NCBI RefSeq assembly: GCF_030380735.1
Contig: NZ_JAUDRZ010000001.1
Location: 124,001-188,000, forward strand
Direction: 5' to 3'
DNA from: Rhizobium sp. S152
Lineage (GTDB): Bacteria; Pseudomonadota; Alphaproteobacteria; Rhizobiales; Rhizobiaceae
DNA: 64,000 bases
Shown: piece after piece, positions 40,136 through 50,130 of the stretch
Layout: every line of letters starts with the position of its first letter
Numbering within the stretch: position 1 is the first letter of the stretch
Translations under genes and position numbers: made by a program
Notes under the pieces: model-generated
Databases searched by the model: none
The model's input: the letters and a program-made list of their open reading frames with translations, nothing else
What the model was told of the DNA's origin: nothing

Positions 40136-41086
40136 ATGGCACAGTCGGCCGTGGCGCGCGAGCAGCTTTTTGCGCTCCGTGAAACAATTGCAAAGCTTGA
40201 AGGAAAACCGGTGCCGGCCTTGGCGGCAGCGGAAAGCGAAGCTTTGGCCGAACGAGGTTGCGACAGGAAGAAAGCAGAAATTGAGCCGCGCCTGCCGCTG
40301 GGAATAACCATGATCGACGACGCCCTAGAGGGCGGCCTCCCTCTGGATGGGCTGACCGAAGTCCGCACCGGGCAGCTGCGCAATGCAGGTGCCAGCAGCG
40401 GCTTCGTGCTGGCGTTGGCCGCTATGCTGCAGCGGCAGACTGAGGACGAGCAAGGCAGCGCCTTGCCTATCCTCTGGATCGCGGACACCGTCGCCTCCAT
40501 CGAGGCTGGACGCCCCTATGCCGTCGGGCTGCGGGATTTCGGCTTGAACCCCGGATTGTTTCTGCACGCAACGCCGCGCAAGCTCGAGGATGCGCTTTGG
40601 CTTGCGGAAGCAGCCATTGCCAGCGGCGTATTTCCGGCCACCATTCTTGAGGTCCGCGGCAATCCGAAACCCTTCGGGCTGACGGAAAGCCGGCGTCTCA
40701 ACCTGCGGGCAAAGTCCTCCGGACGCCCGCTTTTCCTGTTGCGGCAAGCAGGAGAGGAAGAGGCCAGCAGCGCCGTTTTCCGCTTTCTTGCCGAACCCGC
40801 GCCGGCTGAGGCGCGGTCCATGCCGGATGGTTCGATGCTAGGCGGCAGCATCGGCAATCCCATCTTTCGTCTCACACTGGAGAAGAGCCGAAATCCGGCT
40901 CCACTCTCCATCCTTCTGGAGTGGAACCCTCATGACCGCCGGTTTTTCCCTGTCCGCCAACCAGCCGACACTCGCTTTCCAGGCGAGCGCGCAACGTATT
41001 CTCGCGCTGCATTTCCCGCATCTGCCGACCGACCGGATATCAAGGAAGAAGTGGGGCCTCTCCTGGCGTTTGCGCGATCGTCCTAG
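40136..41086 (+). CDS. imuA: Mutagenesis protein ImuA (RecA-like)
   Basis: First gene of the damage-inducible mutasome. The 316-residue protein has a RecA-like core. LPLGITMIDDALEGGLPLDGLTEV replaces the RecA opening, the P-loop region is altered (RTGQLRNAGASSG), and ALPILWIADT and RPLFLLRQAGEEE are further conserved strands. ImuA works with ImuB and DnaE2 in translesion synthesis and contacts RecA/ImuB. GGAG precedes the ATG, and a LexA box lies just upstream. Its 3' end overlaps imuB by 155 bases in another frame, so the last 52 or so residues share DNA with the ImuB N-terminus. Confidence 0.92.
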   Translation: MAQSAVAREQLFALRETIAKLEGKPVPALAAAESEALAERGCDRKKAEIEPRLPLGITMIDDALEGGLPLDGLTEVRTGQLRNAGASSGFVLALAAMLQRQTEDEQGSALPILWIADTVASIEAGRPYAVGLRDFGLNPGLFLHATPRKLEDALWLAEAAIASGVFPATILEVRGNPKPFGLTESRRLNLRAKSSGRPLFLLRQAGEEEASSAVFRFLAEPAPAEARSMPDGSMLGGSIGNPIFRLTLEKSRNPAPLSILLEWNPHDRRFFPVRQPADTRFPGERATYSRAAFPASADRPDIKEEVGPLLAFARSS

Positions 41087-42551
41087 GAAACCGCCGATCG
41101 TCTGTTCCGGTCGCCACGCCAACACCATGCGACTGACCGCACTCGATGAAGCGGCCGAGGCGATCAACCTGAAGAAAAGCATGGGAGTTGCCGAAGCCCG
41201 CGCCATCTTTCCGACGCTTGAGGTAATCGAGGAAGATCCTGCCGCCGACCTGCGCTTTCTCGAGGCCATTGCCGACTGGTGCGACCGCTATACGCCGCTG
41301 GTCGCACTCGACGGAAACGACGGCCTGTTTCTCGACATCACCGGCTGCGCCCATCTCTTCGGCGGCGAAGAGGCTCTCCTCGAGGATATTCTGCCGCGGC
41401 TGATGCAGATGGGTCTCGATGCCCGTGGCGCCATCACCTCCTCGCCCGGTCTTTCCTGGGCGGTCAGTCGCTTCGCCCACGGGGGCGTCATCGATGAGGG
41501 TGAGGCAGAGCGAGTAGCCGCCCCTCTCCCGGTCGCATCGCTTCGCCTTGCCGACGACACCGTCGCTTCGCTTCGCAAGATGGGCCTGAAATATGTCGGA
41601 GACCTCATGGAAGCGCCACGCGCGCCGCTTGCCCGCCGTTTCGGCGCAAGCGTGCTCTTGCGACTGGGCCAGATGCTTGGAACCGACGAGGAGCCGATCT
41701 CGCCCCGCCTTCCGGTCGCCAGCCTCTCGGCCGAGCGCCGCCTGATGGAACCGGTCGGCGCCGAGGAGGACATCCTTGCAATCACCGATCAGATCGCGGT
41801 CTCGCTGAAGCCCTCGCTCGAGGCCCGCGGCGCCGGCGGACGCGTTTTCGAGCTCGTCCTCTTCCGCGTCGATGGCCGGGTTTTCCGCATTTCCGCCGGT
41901 ACTGCCCAGCCGCTGCGCGATCCCCGGCGCATCGCCACCCTCTTCGCCGAGCGGCTGCAGGCCGTATATGACGACCTCGATGCCGGCTACGGATTTGAAA
42001 TTCTGCGCCTCAACGTCCTGCGACACGAAACCTTCGTAAACTCGCAAGGCGATTTCGAAAGCCGCCAGCAGAAAGACGCATCTCTTGCCGCCTTCGTGGA
42101 GCGGGTTTCAGCCCGCCTCGGAGAAGACTGCCTGCAAACCTTCCAATTGCGGGAGAGCCACGTACCGGAAAGAGCGTCTGTTCCAGTGCCGGCAATCGAT
42201 CACCTGTCTGCCCCGAAAACCAGGGAAGGACATCCGCCACCGGCCAGGAGCGAGCGCCCCATCCGGCTATTGCAGAAAGCGGAGCCGATGGATGCCTTTG
42301 CCGTCGAAATCCCGGATGGCGCACCGGCGAGCTTTCACTGGCGGCGCATGCAGCACCGTGTCTTGAAGAGCGAGGGGCCGGAGCGGCTGGCAATGGAATG
42401 GTGGATCGACGGCGTGGAGGGAATGGACGCTAGGGATCGGGATTACTTCCGGATAGAGGACGACAAGGGGCGACGTTTCTGGATCTTTCGCCAAGGCCAT
42501 TATGAGCGAGACACGGCGCAAAGGTGGTTCATGCACGGGATCATCGGCTGA
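40932..42551 (+). CDS. imuB: Mutagenesis protein ImuB (inactive Y-family polymerase)
   Basis: A 539-residue DinB/Y-family homologue that acts as the hub of the mutasome, linking the beta clamp, ImuA and DnaE2. The N-terminus [15 protein letters not shown], the [13 protein letters not shown] stretch and the [25 protein letters not shown] helix-hairpin-helix region fit the family. The polymerase carboxylates are not kept in the usual places, as is normal for ImuB. The ATG at 40932 follows GGAGTGG and lies inside imuA, overlapping it by 155 bases. Its stop codon shares one base with the dnaE2 start, so translation of all three genes is coupled. Confidence 0.93.
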   Translation: MTAGFSLSANQPTLAFQASAQRILALHFPHLPTDRISRKKWGLSWRLRDRPRKPPIVCSGRHANTMRLTALDEAAEAINLKKSMGVAEARAIFPTLEVIEEDPAADLRFLEAIADWCDRYTPLVALDGNDGLFLDITGCAHLFGGEEALLEDILPRLMQMGLDARGAITSSPGLSWAVSRFAHGGVIDEGEAERVAAPLPVASLRLADDTVASLRKMGLKYVGDLMEAPRAPLARRFGASVLLRLGQMLGTDEEPISPRLPVASLSAERRLMEPVGAEEDILAITDQIAVSLKPSLEARGAGGRVFELVLFRVDGRVFRISAGTAQPLRDPRRIATLFAERLQAVYDDLDAGYGFEILRLNVLRHETFVNSQGDFESRQQKDASLAAFVERVSARLGEDCLQTFQLRESHVPERASVPVPAIDHLSAPKTREGHPPPARSERPIRLLQKAEPMDAFAVEIPDGAPASFHWRRMQHRVLKSEGPERLAMEWWIDGVEGMDARDRDYFRIEDDKGRRFWIFRQGHYERDTAQRWFMHGIIG

Positions 42552-45500
42552 TGTCCGCCTTCTTCGAAATCGGCGCCAAGACCAATTTCACCTTTCTGGA
42601 AGGCGCGTCAAAGCCCGAGGAAATGGTCTTTCAAGCTGCTCTTCTCAAGCTTGGAGGCCTTGGAATTGCCGATCGCAATTCAGTTGCAGGTGTCGTCCGA
42701 GCGCATGCGCAGTCGAAGGCGATCCAGAAGAAATTCGAGCGAATGAAAGCCGGGCTTCTGGAGGAACGTGAAAAGAACGACATCATTCCCGATCCCATCC
42801 GTTTTCAACCCGGAGCCCGCCTCGTCTTTACGGATGGAACGCCCGACATTCTTGCCTACCCCCGAAATCGTCAAGGCTGGGCGCATCTCTGCCGTTTGCT
42901 GAGCGCCGGAAACCTGAGAGCCGACAAGGGTAAGTGCATCCTGTCGGAAGAGGATCTGATGCAATGGGGCGACGATATGATGCTTGCGGTCCTTCCCCAC
43001 CCGTCTGTTGCCGACAATGACAACCACGCGACCTTCGAAGCCTGCCTGGAGCGCTTGAGAAAGCGCTTCCGGAAAGACATCTATATGGCACTCGTCCCCG
43101 CCTACGATGGTCGCGACAAGCGCATGTTTGCAACCATCTCCATGCTGGCTGACCGCAGCCGCGTGCCTCTTATCGCCACCAACCAACCGCTGTACCACGA
43201 TACCGCTCGCCGCCCTCTCTCCGACATCGTCACGTCGATCCGAGAGCATGTAGCAATCCCCGAGGCCGGCTTCCTGCTGGCACCGAATGCCGAGCGCTAT
43301 TTGAAAGATGAGCGCGAGATGCGGCGTCTCTTCCGCGACTTTCCCGACGCAGTCGAAAACACGGAGAAGTTCTTCGCCAGGCTGACCTTTTGCCTGGACG
43401 AACTGAAACACAATTATCCGGATGAGAACGACGCGGGTGAAACGCCTTACGAAACTTTGGAGCGCCTGACATGGGCGGGAGCGGCGCGGCGTTTTCCGAA
43501 GGGCATCGGGAAGAAGACGCGGGAGCAGATCGTCTACGAACTGGAACTCGTAAAACAGAAGCAATACGCGCCCTATTTCCTGACGGTCCACCGGATCATC
43601 ATGCATGCCAGGTATGAGCTCGAGATCCTCTGCCAGGGACGCGGCTCAGCCGCCAACTCGGTGATCTGCTACTGTCTTGAGGTCACGGAGGTTAACCCTG
43701 AAAAAAGCGTGTTGCTGTTCGATCGCTTCATGTCTACGGACCGCGACGAGCCACCCGATATCGATGTCGATTTCGAACATGATCGGCGCGAGGAGGTGAT
43801 CCAGCATATCTACCAGCGCTATGGCAAGGAGCACGCTGGACTGACGGCCGCCGTCACCAGCTACCGCACCCGTTCCGCAGGTCGCGAGGTCGCAAAGGCA
43901 TTCGGCCTATCGGAAGATGTGCAATCGGCGATCGGCAGTCTGGTCTGGGGCTGGTCGGATGACAAACTATCTGAACGGGAGGCAAGGGCCGCCGGCCTCG
44001 ACACTGGAAACCCGGTAACCAACCACGTCCTGCAATACGCTTCCGAACTGCTGAGCTTTCCCCGCCATCTTACGCAGCATGTCGGCGGCTTCGTCATCAC
44101 CCGCGACCGCCTCGACGAGGTCGTCCCGATCATGAATACGGCCATGCCGGATCGCTATATGATTGAATGGGACAAGGACGATCTCGACAACCTGAAAATC
44201 CTCAAGGTCGATGTCCTGGCGCTCGGTATGCTGACCTGCCTGCGCAAGGCCTTCGATCTGCTGCTGTTGCACTACGACGTGAAGAAGACGCTGGCCGATC
44301 TTGGCAATGACACGCACGAAGACGAAGCACCGGTCTACGACATGATGTGCCGGGCCGATACGCTGGGAGTCTTCCAGATCGAGAGCCGCGTGCAGATGAG
44401 CATGCTGCCGCGCCTGCGTCCGAGAGTGTTCTACGATCTCGTCATCGAGGTCGCAATCGTCCGGCCCGGACCTATCCAGGGTGACATGGTTCACCCCTAT
44501 TTGAAACGCCGGGAAGAGCGGAGACGAGGAATCCCGGCGATCTATCCCAGCAAGGAGTTGGAAAGTGTCCTGGAGCGAACACTGGGCGTTCCGCTCTTCC
44601 AAGAACAGGCGATGCAGATTGCCATCACTGCAGCGGGCTTTGAACCTGCTGAGGCCGACCAACTGCGGCGAGCGATGGCAACCTTCAAGCGGACCGGCAC
44701 CATCGGCAATTTCGAGCAGCGGTTCATCAATGGCATGATGGCCAAGGAGATTTACTCCAAAGAATTTGCCCAGCAATGCTTCAACCAGATCAAGGGATTT
44801 GGCGAATACGGCTTCCCGGAAAGCCACGCGGCGTCTTTTGCGCTGCTTGTCTACGCGTCCTCCTGGGTGAAGGCCTATTATCCCGACGTCTTCTGCGCGG
44901 CGATGCTGAATTCGCAACCGATGGGCTTCTATGCACCGGCGCAGTTGGTCCGCGATGCCAGGGAACACGGCGTCGAAATTCGACCGGTCGACATCAACAG
45001 TTCGGATTGGGATTGCCTTCTGGAGGACGGCCGCTTCGACAGCCGCCGCATCGATTTCCGCCATCGCGAGATGAGCGATGTCATCAAGGCGAAGCGGTCA
45101 GTGCGCCTGGGTTTTCGCCAGGTCAAGGGGTTGTCGGAGACAGCGGTCAAGGAGAGGCTGATGGTGAACCGGGGAGGGGGCTACACTTCGATCCGCGATC
45201 TATGGCTGCGGTCCGGTCTCGACAAGGCCGAGATAGAACGCCTGGCGGATGCGGACGCCTTCAACAGCATCGGCCTGTCACGGCGTGAGGCGCTATGGGC
45301 GGTCCGCGCGCTTGATGTGAAAAGCGCGGCCGAGCGCCTGCCGCTGTTCGAGCAGGCAGGCCATGCCGACCTGCAAGTGGAACCGCGGACCAAGCTCCCC
45401 GAAATGTTGCCGGGAGAGCAGGTGGTCGAGGACTACCGGTATCTTTCCCTGTCGCTGAAGGCGCATCCCGTCTCCTTCCTGCGAGACGAACTGCGCGGCA

Positions 45501-45994
45501 TCGGCATTACCCGCAATGTCGATCTGCTCAGGGTCGAAAACGGCAGGCGGGTGACCATTGCCGGTCTGGTTCTGGTGCGCCAGCGCCCCGGCTCGGCCAA
45601 GGGCGTCATCTTCATGACGCTGGAGGACGAGACCGGCGTTGCCAATGCCATCGTATGGCCAAAAGCTTTCGAGAAATACCGCGCCACCGTCATGGGTGCC
45701 CGCTTGGTCAAGATCCGCGGCAAGCTGCAGAGCCAGAACGGGGTGATCCACACCGTCGTCGATCACATCGAGGATATGACGCCGGCTCTCGGACTGCTGC
45801 AGAAGGAAGCCCAGAGGTTCGGCGTCTGCGACCGGTCAGACGAAGCGCTGAGGCCGACCGCCGATCCAAGGCAACGAAAGTTGGCTGACCATCTGGAGAA
45901 GACAGCTATGGAAAAACGTATGTTGTCGCAGGACACCAGAAAGAACGTCGTCGGCACTGCCGAGGTGATGCCAAAGGGGCGAAATTTCCATTGA
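42551..45994 (+). CDS. dnaE2: Error-prone DNA polymerase DnaE2
   Basis: The C-family polymerase that carries out translesion synthesis and induced mutagenesis in bacteria lacking PolV. The 1147 residues include the N-terminal PHP domain ([22 protein letters not shown]), the catalytic core with [18 protein letters not shown] (about 398-415, two catalytic aspartates in DVD), [33 protein letters not shown] finger residues, and a C-terminal OB fold ([25 protein letters not shown]). The start at 42551 overlaps the imuB stop; an upstream in-frame GTG at 42524 is less likely. Regulated with imuA by LexA. Confidence 0.96.
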   Translation: MSAFFEIGAKTNFTFLEGASKPEEMVFQAALLKLGGLGIADRNSVAGVVRAHAQSKAIQKKFERMKAGLLEEREKNDIIPDPIRFQPGARLVFTDGTPDILAYPRNRQGWAHLCRLLSAGNLRADKGKCILSEEDLMQWGDDMMLAVLPHPSVADNDNHATFEACLERLRKRFRKDIYMALVPAYDGRDKRMFATISMLADRSRVPLIATNQPLYHDTARRPLSDIVTSIREHVAIPEAGFLLAPNAERYLKDEREMRRLFRDFPDAVENTEKFFARLTFCLDELKHNYPDENDAGETPYETLERLTWAGAARRFPKGIGKKTREQIVYELELVKQKQYAPYFLTVHRIIMHARYELEILCQGRGSAANSVICYCLEVTEVNPEKSVLLFDRFMSTDRDEPPDIDVDFEHDRREEVIQHIYQRYGKEHAGLTAAVTSYRTRSAGREVAKAFGLSEDVQSAIGSLVWGWSDDKLSEREARAAGLDTGNPVTNHVLQYASELLSFPRHLTQHVGGFVITRDRLDEVVPIMNTAMPDRYMIEWDKDDLDNLKILKVDVLALGMLTCLRKAFDLLLLHYDVKKTLADLGNDTHEDEAPVYDMMCRADTLGVFQIESRVQMSMLPRLRPRVFYDLVIEVAIVRPGPIQGDMVHPYLKRREERRRGIPAIYPSKELESVLERTLGVPLFQEQAMQIAITAAGFEPAEADQLRRAMATFKRTGTIGNFEQRFINGMMAKEIYSKEFAQQCFNQIKGFGEYGFPESHAASFALLVYASSWVKAYYPDVFCAAMLNSQPMGFYAPAQLVRDAREHGVEIRPVDINSSDWDCLLEDGRFDSRRIDFRHREMSDVIKAKRSVRLGFRQVKGLSETAVKERLMVNRGGGYTSIRDLWLRSGLDKAEIERLADADAFNSIGLSRREALWAVRALDVKSAAERLPLFEQAGHADLQVEPRTKLPEMLPGEQVVEDYRYLSLSLKAHPVSFLRDELRGIGITRNVDLLRVENGRRVTIAGLVLVRQRPGSAKGVIFMTLEDETGVANAIVWPKAFEKYRATVMGARLVKIRGKLQSQNGVIHTVVDHIEDMTPALGLLQKEAQRFGVCDRSDEALRPTADPRQRKLADHLEKTAMEKRMLSQDTRKNVVGTAEVMPKGRNFH

Positions 45995-46172
45995 TTTTCA
46001 GTCCCGCGCAATGCCGAGCAGCCTGATGGAAGGCCAATGGAGGGGGCCGCGGGATGAGACCATGCTGCGAACGTCGAAAATCCAAACCGGACTCACATGT
46101 GAATCTTTCTTGACAAGGAGCGTCTTCTTTAGCACAAAAGACGATAGTGATTGTCATGTTTGGAATGAAGAC

Positions 46173-46484
46173 GTGCTTGTCTGCAGCTGCAACTACATAA
46201 CGGACACGGAAATCCGGGAGGTTATCAACAGCCTTCTCGATGAAGACTGTTGGCAGCTTATCGTGCCCGCAAAAGTCTACCACGCCATGGAAAAACGCGG
46301 TCGTTGCTGCGGTTGTTTCCCCAATGTAGTCGACATAATCATCCAGACCACCGAGGAATATCACGCCCGTCGCGACTCGACGGACGCCGAAATATTTGAT
46401 TTCATGTCCCGCCTCAGAAACTTCCATGAAGAAAACAGGAGAGCGGACATTGAAAGGCGACAAAAAAGTCATCGAGCGGCTTAA
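46173..46484 (+). CDS. bfd: Bacterioferritin-associated ferredoxin-like [2Fe-2S] protein
   Basis: Bfd reduces the iron core of bacterioferritin so that iron can be released. The start GTG at 46173 gives [18 protein letters not shown], a typical Bfd opening. Cluster ligands are Cys4, Cys6, Cys45 and Cys48, with an extra Cys46. The protein is 103 residues against about 65 for E. coli Bfd. The extra 40 residues at the C-terminus are charged and helical. The end overlaps the bacterioferritin start by 35 bases, so the pair is translationally coupled, which supports the assignment. The frame is open upstream to 46011 but is not Bfd-like. Confidence 0.83.
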   Translation: MLVCSCNYITDTEIREVINSLLDEDCWQLIVPAKVYHAMEKRGRCCGCFPNVVDIIIQTTEEYHARRDSTDAEIFDFMSRLRNFHEENRRADIERRQKSHRAA

Positions 46485-46935
46485 CGAGGCCCTCTTTTTG
46501 GAACTCGGTGCTGTGAACCAGTACTGGGTTCATTATCGTTTGCTCGAGGATTGGGGCTACACCAAGCTCGCCAAGAAAGAACGTGCTGAATCCATTGAAG
46601 AGATGCAGCATGCCGACAAGCTCGTCGCGCGCATCATTTTCCTCGAAGGTCATCCCAACCTGCAGACCCTCGCGCCGTTGCGCATCGGCCAGAACGTCAA
46701 GGAAGTCCTGGAAGCTGATCTCGCCGGCGAATATGATGCCCGCACGGCCTACAAGAAGTCCCGCGACATCTGTCATGAGGCAGGCGACTACGTCTCCATG
46801 AAGCTGTTCGAAGAGCTGCTCATGGACGAGGAAGGCCATATCGACTTCCTCGAAACCCAGCTCGAGCTGCTCGGCAAGATCGGCGAAGCCAAGTATGGCC
46901 AGCTGAACGCCGACTCGGCCAACGAAGCCGAGTAA
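46450..46935 (+). CDS. bfr: Bacterioferritin
   Basis: A heme-containing 24-mer that oxidises and stores iron. The 161 residues have the full dinuclear ferroxidase set Glu18, Glu51, His54, Glu94, Glu127 and His130, and the heme ligand Met52. The start is TTG at 46450, after AGGAG, giving the usual [15 protein letters not shown] and normal length. An upstream in-frame ATG at 46396 lies within bfd and is not expected. It is the second gene of the bfd-bfr unit. I see no clear Irr or RirA box ahead of bfd. Confidence 0.96.
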   Translation: MKGDKKVIERLNEALFLELGAVNQYWVHYRLLEDWGYTKLAKKERAESIEEMQHADKLVARIIFLEGHPNLQTLAPLRIGQNVKEVLEADLAGEYDARTAYKKSRDICHEAGDYVSMKLFEELLMDEEGHIDFLETQLELLGKIGEAKYGQLNADSANEAE

Positions 46936-46951
46936 CACTGCTTTTGCGTTT

Positions 46952-46972
46952 CCGGCCGCAACGTGCGGCCGG
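46952..46972 (+). terminator. Hairpin after bfr
   Basis: CCGGCCGCA and TGCGGCCGG form a perfect 9-bp stem with a 3-base loop in the gap between convergent bfr and rppH. The T run is poor, so termination strength is uncertain. Confidence 0.55.
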
Positions 46973-46980
46973 CTTCCAGC

Positions 46981-47511
46981 CTAAGTGGCGCTCAAGTCCG
47001 CAAGATGCCGAAACTCGGCGACCACCTGCTCGTAGACGCCACGTTTGAACGACACGATCAGGCCGGGAAGCGTCTCCATCGGCTTCCACTCCCAGGCATC
47101 GAACTCCGCGGAATGCCCACCGGGCGGCGGATTGATGGCGATCTCGCTCTCGTCGCCATCGAACCGGAAGGCGAACCAGCGCTGCGTCTGGCCGCGATAC
47201 TTTCCCTTCAGTCCGATGCCGATCAGCTGCGACGGCAGGTCGTAATTGATCCAGTCCCGCGCCTCTGCAAGCAGGGTCACGGAGCGCATGCCCGTCTCCT
47301 CATAGAGCTCACGATAAGCGGCATCCAGCGCGTCTTCGCCCTTGTCGATCCCGCCCTGCGGCATCTGCCAAAGCTGCGGCGAACCGTCATATTCGGAATT
47401 CTCCTCGGGAATGCGCCGCCCCGCCCAGACGAGCCCCTGGCGATTGAGGATCATCACGCCGACACATGGGCGGTAAGGCAGGTCCTCGGCCTTCACGGTC
47501 ATCTCACTCAT
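46981..47511 (-). CDS. rppH: RNA pyrophosphohydrolase
   Basis: Removes pyrophosphate from the 5' end of mRNAs and so triggers decay; in alphaproteobacteria also called NudH/IalA. The 176 residues begin near [21 protein letters not shown], with the Nudix box [22 protein letters not shown] complete (G-x5-E-x7-REUxEExGU). WQMPQGGID and YDLPSQLIG are RppH marks. The start at 47511 has GAGGAAGG just upstream; the frame extends further but into the neighbouring gene. It is 11 bases after the deacetylase gene, so it is the last gene of that operon. Confidence 0.94.
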   Translation of the reverse strand: MSEMTVKAEDLPYRPCVGVMILNRQGLVWAGRRIPEENSEYDGSPQLWQMPQGGIDKGEDALDAAYRELYEETGMRSVTLLAEARDWINYDLPSQLIGIGLKGKYRGQTQRWFAFRFDGDESEIAINPPPGGHSAEFDAWEWKPMETLPGLIVSFKRGVYEQVVAEFRHLADLSAT

Positions 47512-47522
47512 ACCTTCCTCGC

Positions 47523-48722
47523 TCACGGTTTCTTGGGGTCGTTGGCCAAAGCCGAAACACCGACGATCTCTATCCCACGCATAGCCGCCTCTTCCGTCCA
47601 TCGGGAAATTGCGTCGATACTCTCGTCGAACGCGGACGCCACGCCGATCGCCTGGCCATTGCGTTTGGCAACGCGCTCGAGCTCATCCAGCTTCTGTAGA
47701 ATGGCGTTCACATCAAGCTGCTTGTCGAGCTGCACGTCTGCAAATGCATAAGGCAGTTCGGTCCCCTTGGCGATCACCGAGGTCTTCGATTGCGCCGAGC
47801 TTCCATCGTCGAGAAAAAGTAGCCCGCGCTGGCTGATATCCCGCAAAACCGGCTCCATCGCCTTTGGATCAGACAGGAAGCGGCCGCCCTGATAGTTCAT
47901 GATGCCGGTATAGTTGGTGATCTCGGCCATCGAGCGGTGCAGGCTCTGGATGTTGTTGGCGGCGGATTTTGACGTCAGCAGCGTGTCGGGGCCGGGATCG
48001 TTCGCCGGATAATCGAATGGCTCAAGCGGAACCTGCAGTAGTATCTCATGCCCGCCGCGACGCGCGTCCTGCATCCAGCGCTGCAGGCTATTGCCGCTGG
48101 CGGCAAAGGCGAAGGTGATCTCTTCAGGCAACTGCTTGATGGCGCGCTGTGTGCCGGTCTGGCTGAGCCCTAGCCCGCTGACAACGATCGCAACCCGCGT
48201 GCCGCGCGCGCCGGACCAAGGGCGAGCATATTGATCCATCGGCCGCCGCCCGTCAGGGCCGACGATCGGCAGGCGACCGGCAGGCGTGGTCTCGAGCAGG
48301 GCCTCGTTGGGCAGAGCCGCCATGCGCGGGTCCTGTCCAGTCTGCATGGCATCGACGAGTACGGGACCGCTGCCGTCGCGCCCCTTGGGACTGAATTTCG
48401 TGACCACCGAGCCATCTGGCGCCACCATCTTCTGCACGTTGGCGCCCGAATGCGGATCCGATCGCGGCATGCCGTTGGCCTGTGTATCCTGCTCGGCTGC
48501 GGTAGGGACCTTGGGAGCACCGGAAGGCGGCGGCGCCGTCTGCGCCTGCGGCGCGGGCTCCTTGCGAGACAAGCCGTCGTCTCTAAAAGCCGTATAGAGC
48601 GAGAAGCCGCCGATCAGCACGAGGCAGAGGCCAGCGACCACGCGACCGATGCGCAGAATACCCGGCCGCTGGCCATCAGGCTTGCGGTTCTGTCCCAGGG
48701 GCGCGTGGAGATCGCTGTTCAA
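47523..48722 (-). CDS. Divergent polysaccharide deacetylase (YibQ/DUF610 type)
   Basis: A 399-residue protein with one N-terminal membrane segment (about residues 24-45), a proline/alanine-rich linker, and a periplasmic C-terminal domain (about 170-395) of the divergent polysaccharide deacetylase family: [55 protein letters not shown] and [12 protein letters not shown]. It may trim glycans in the envelope; activity is unproven. The start is TTG at 48722, after AGGAAAG. It follows ctpA in the conserved envC-ctpA-deacetylase-rppH order, but a terminator separates it from ctpA. Confidence 0.87.
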   Translation of the reverse strand: MNSDLHAPLGQNRKPDGQRPGILRIGRVVAGLCLVLIGGFSLYTAFRDDGLSRKEPAPQAQTAPPPSGAPKVPTAAEQDTQANGMPRSDPHSGANVQKMVAPDGSVVTKFSPKGRDGSGPVLVDAMQTGQDPRMAALPNEALLETTPAGRLPIVGPDGRRPMDQYARPWSGARGTRVAIVVSGLGLSQTGTQRAIKQLPEEITFAFAASGNSLQRWMQDARRGGHEILLQVPLEPFDYPANDPGPDTLLTSKSAANNIQSLHRSMAEITNYTGIMNYQGGRFLSDPKAMEPVLRDISQRGLLFLDDGSSAQSKTSVIAKGTELPYAFADVQLDKQLDVNAILQKLDELERVAKRNGQAIGVASAFDESIDAISRWTEEAAMRGIEIVGVSALANDPKKP

Positions 48723-48757
48723 TTGTCTTTCCTGGTCCGGAGCTCTAGGCAGCAAAA

Positions 48758-48794
48758 AGGCGTCAGGCCGGATGCACGATCCGGCCTGACGCCT
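48758..48794 (-). terminator. Strong terminator inside the ctpA-deacetylase operon
   Basis: AGGCGTCAGGCCGGAT pairs perfectly with ATCCGGCCTGACGCCT (16 bp, 5-base loop) and on the minus strand is followed by TTTTT. It lies 10 bases after the ctpA stop codon. Confidence 0.93.
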
Positions 48795-48804
48795 CATTCG
48801 TCGA

Positions 48805-50130
48805 TTACTTGGCGCTGCTGACCGCCTTGTCGGGGTTCGGCGGGAAAGACGGGTCCGTCTTCTTGCCGCGCAAAAGGTCGAGCGCGTAGTTCAGCTGGAC
48901 GTCATCCTTCGGATCCGGCGGGACATAGGCGACGGAGCCGGAGCCCTCGTCAGTCTCGCTCTGGCCCTTGATATGGCCGCGCAGGCTGGATTCGCCTTCC
49001 GTCACCATCTTGCCCTTCAGGTCATCCGGCAGCGGCTCCTCCACCTTGATATCGGGCGTGATCCCCGTACCCTGGATCGAGCGGCCCGACGGCGTGTAGT
49101 AGAGCGCGGTCGTCAGGCGCAGGGCACCGTTCTCGCCAAGCGGGATGATCGTCTGGACCGACCCCTTGCCGAACGAACGCGTCCCGAGAACCGTCGCGCG
49201 GCGCAGATCCTGCAGGGCGCCGGCAACGATTTCCGAAGCCGAGGCCGAGCCACCGTTGATGAGCACGATAACCGGCTTGCCATCGGTCAGGTCACCCGGA
49301 CCGGCGTTCCAGCGACGGGTTTCATCAGCGTTGCGGCCGCGTGTCGAAACCACTTCACCACGCTGCAGAAGCGCGTCGGAAACCTGGATAGCCTGATCGA
49401 GCAGGCCGCCCGGGTTGAGGCGCAGGTCGAGGACATAACCCTTCAGCTTATCAGCCGGCACAGTCTTCTTGATCTTCTCGATCGCCTTTTCGAGGTCTGG
49501 ATAGGTCTTCTCCGTAAACGAGATGACACGGAGGTAGCCGACGTCATCCTCGACGCGGGACTTGACCGCCTGAACGGCGACGACATCGCGAACAACCGTC
49601 AGCTCGATCGGCTTGTCCGCACCCTTGCGGATGAGCGTGAGCTTGATCGGCGTGTTGACCGGACCGCGCATCTTTTCGACGGCATCTTCCAGCTTCAGGC
49701 CACGCACGGACTGGCCATCGATCTCGGAGATATAGTCTCCGGCCAGAACGCCGGCCTTGGCAGCGGGCGTGTCGTCGATGGGGGTGATGACCTTGACCAG
49801 CTCGTCTTCCATCGTGACCTCGATGCCGAGACCACCGAATTCGCCACGCGTCTGGGTCTGCATGTCCGCAGCGTCCTTGGCGTTCATGTAGCTGGAATGC
49901 GGATCGAGCGAGGAGAGCATGCCGTTGATGGCATTCTCGATCAGCTTGTCCTCAGCCGGTGGCGTCACGTACTGGGCGCGAACGCGTTCGAAGACGTCAC
50001 CAAATACGGAAAGCTCCTTGTAGGTCGAGGCCCCGGCGGCTTCCGCGGGCACGCCGGCGGAATAAATGACGCTCATGGCAGTCGCACCCATCAATGCGCC
50101 AACCAGAACAAGAGAAGCCCTACGAATCAT
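48805..50130 (-). CDS. ctpA: Carboxy-terminal processing protease (S41)
   Basis: A periplasmic, membrane-anchored serine protease with a PDZ domain. The 441 residues have an N-terminal signal/anchor (about 1-30), the PDZ region (about 85-175; GGLGIEVTMEDELVKVITPIDDTPAAKAG) and the S41 core with the catalytic serine in GGSASASEIVAGALQD and the catalytic lysine in GTRSFGKGSVQ. CtpA trims the C-termini of envelope proteins, including cell-wall hydrolases. The start at 50130 follows GGAAAGG and lies inside the envC 3' end (11-base overlap), so the two are co-translated. The C-terminus has a long acidic tail. Confidence 0.95.
   Translation of the reverse strand: MIRRASLVLVGALMGATAMSVIYSAGVPAEAAGASTYKELSVFGDVFERVRAQYVTPPAEDKLIENAINGMLSSLDPHSSYMNAKDAADMQTQTRGEFGGLGIEVTMEDELVKVITPIDDTPAAKAGVLAGDYISEIDGQSVRGLKLEDAVEKMRGPVNTPIKLTLIRKGADKPIELTVVRDVVAVQAVKSRVEDDVGYLRVISFTEKTYPDLEKAIEKIKKTVPADKLKGYVLDLRLNPGGLLDQAIQVSDALLQRGEVVSTRGRNADETRRWNAGPGDLTDGKPVIVLINGGSASASEIVAGALQDLRRATVLGTRSFGKGSVQTIIPLGENGALRLTTALYYTPSGRSIQGTGITPDIKVEEPLPDDLKGKMVTEGESSLRGHIKGQSETDEGSGSVAYVPPDPKDDVQLNYALDLLRGKKTDPSFPPNPDKAVSSAK

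Noticed and set aside
46011..46172. 54-codon upstream extension of the bfd frame
   Set aside because: Not Bfd-like; the GTG at 46173 gives the family N-terminus MLVCSCN.
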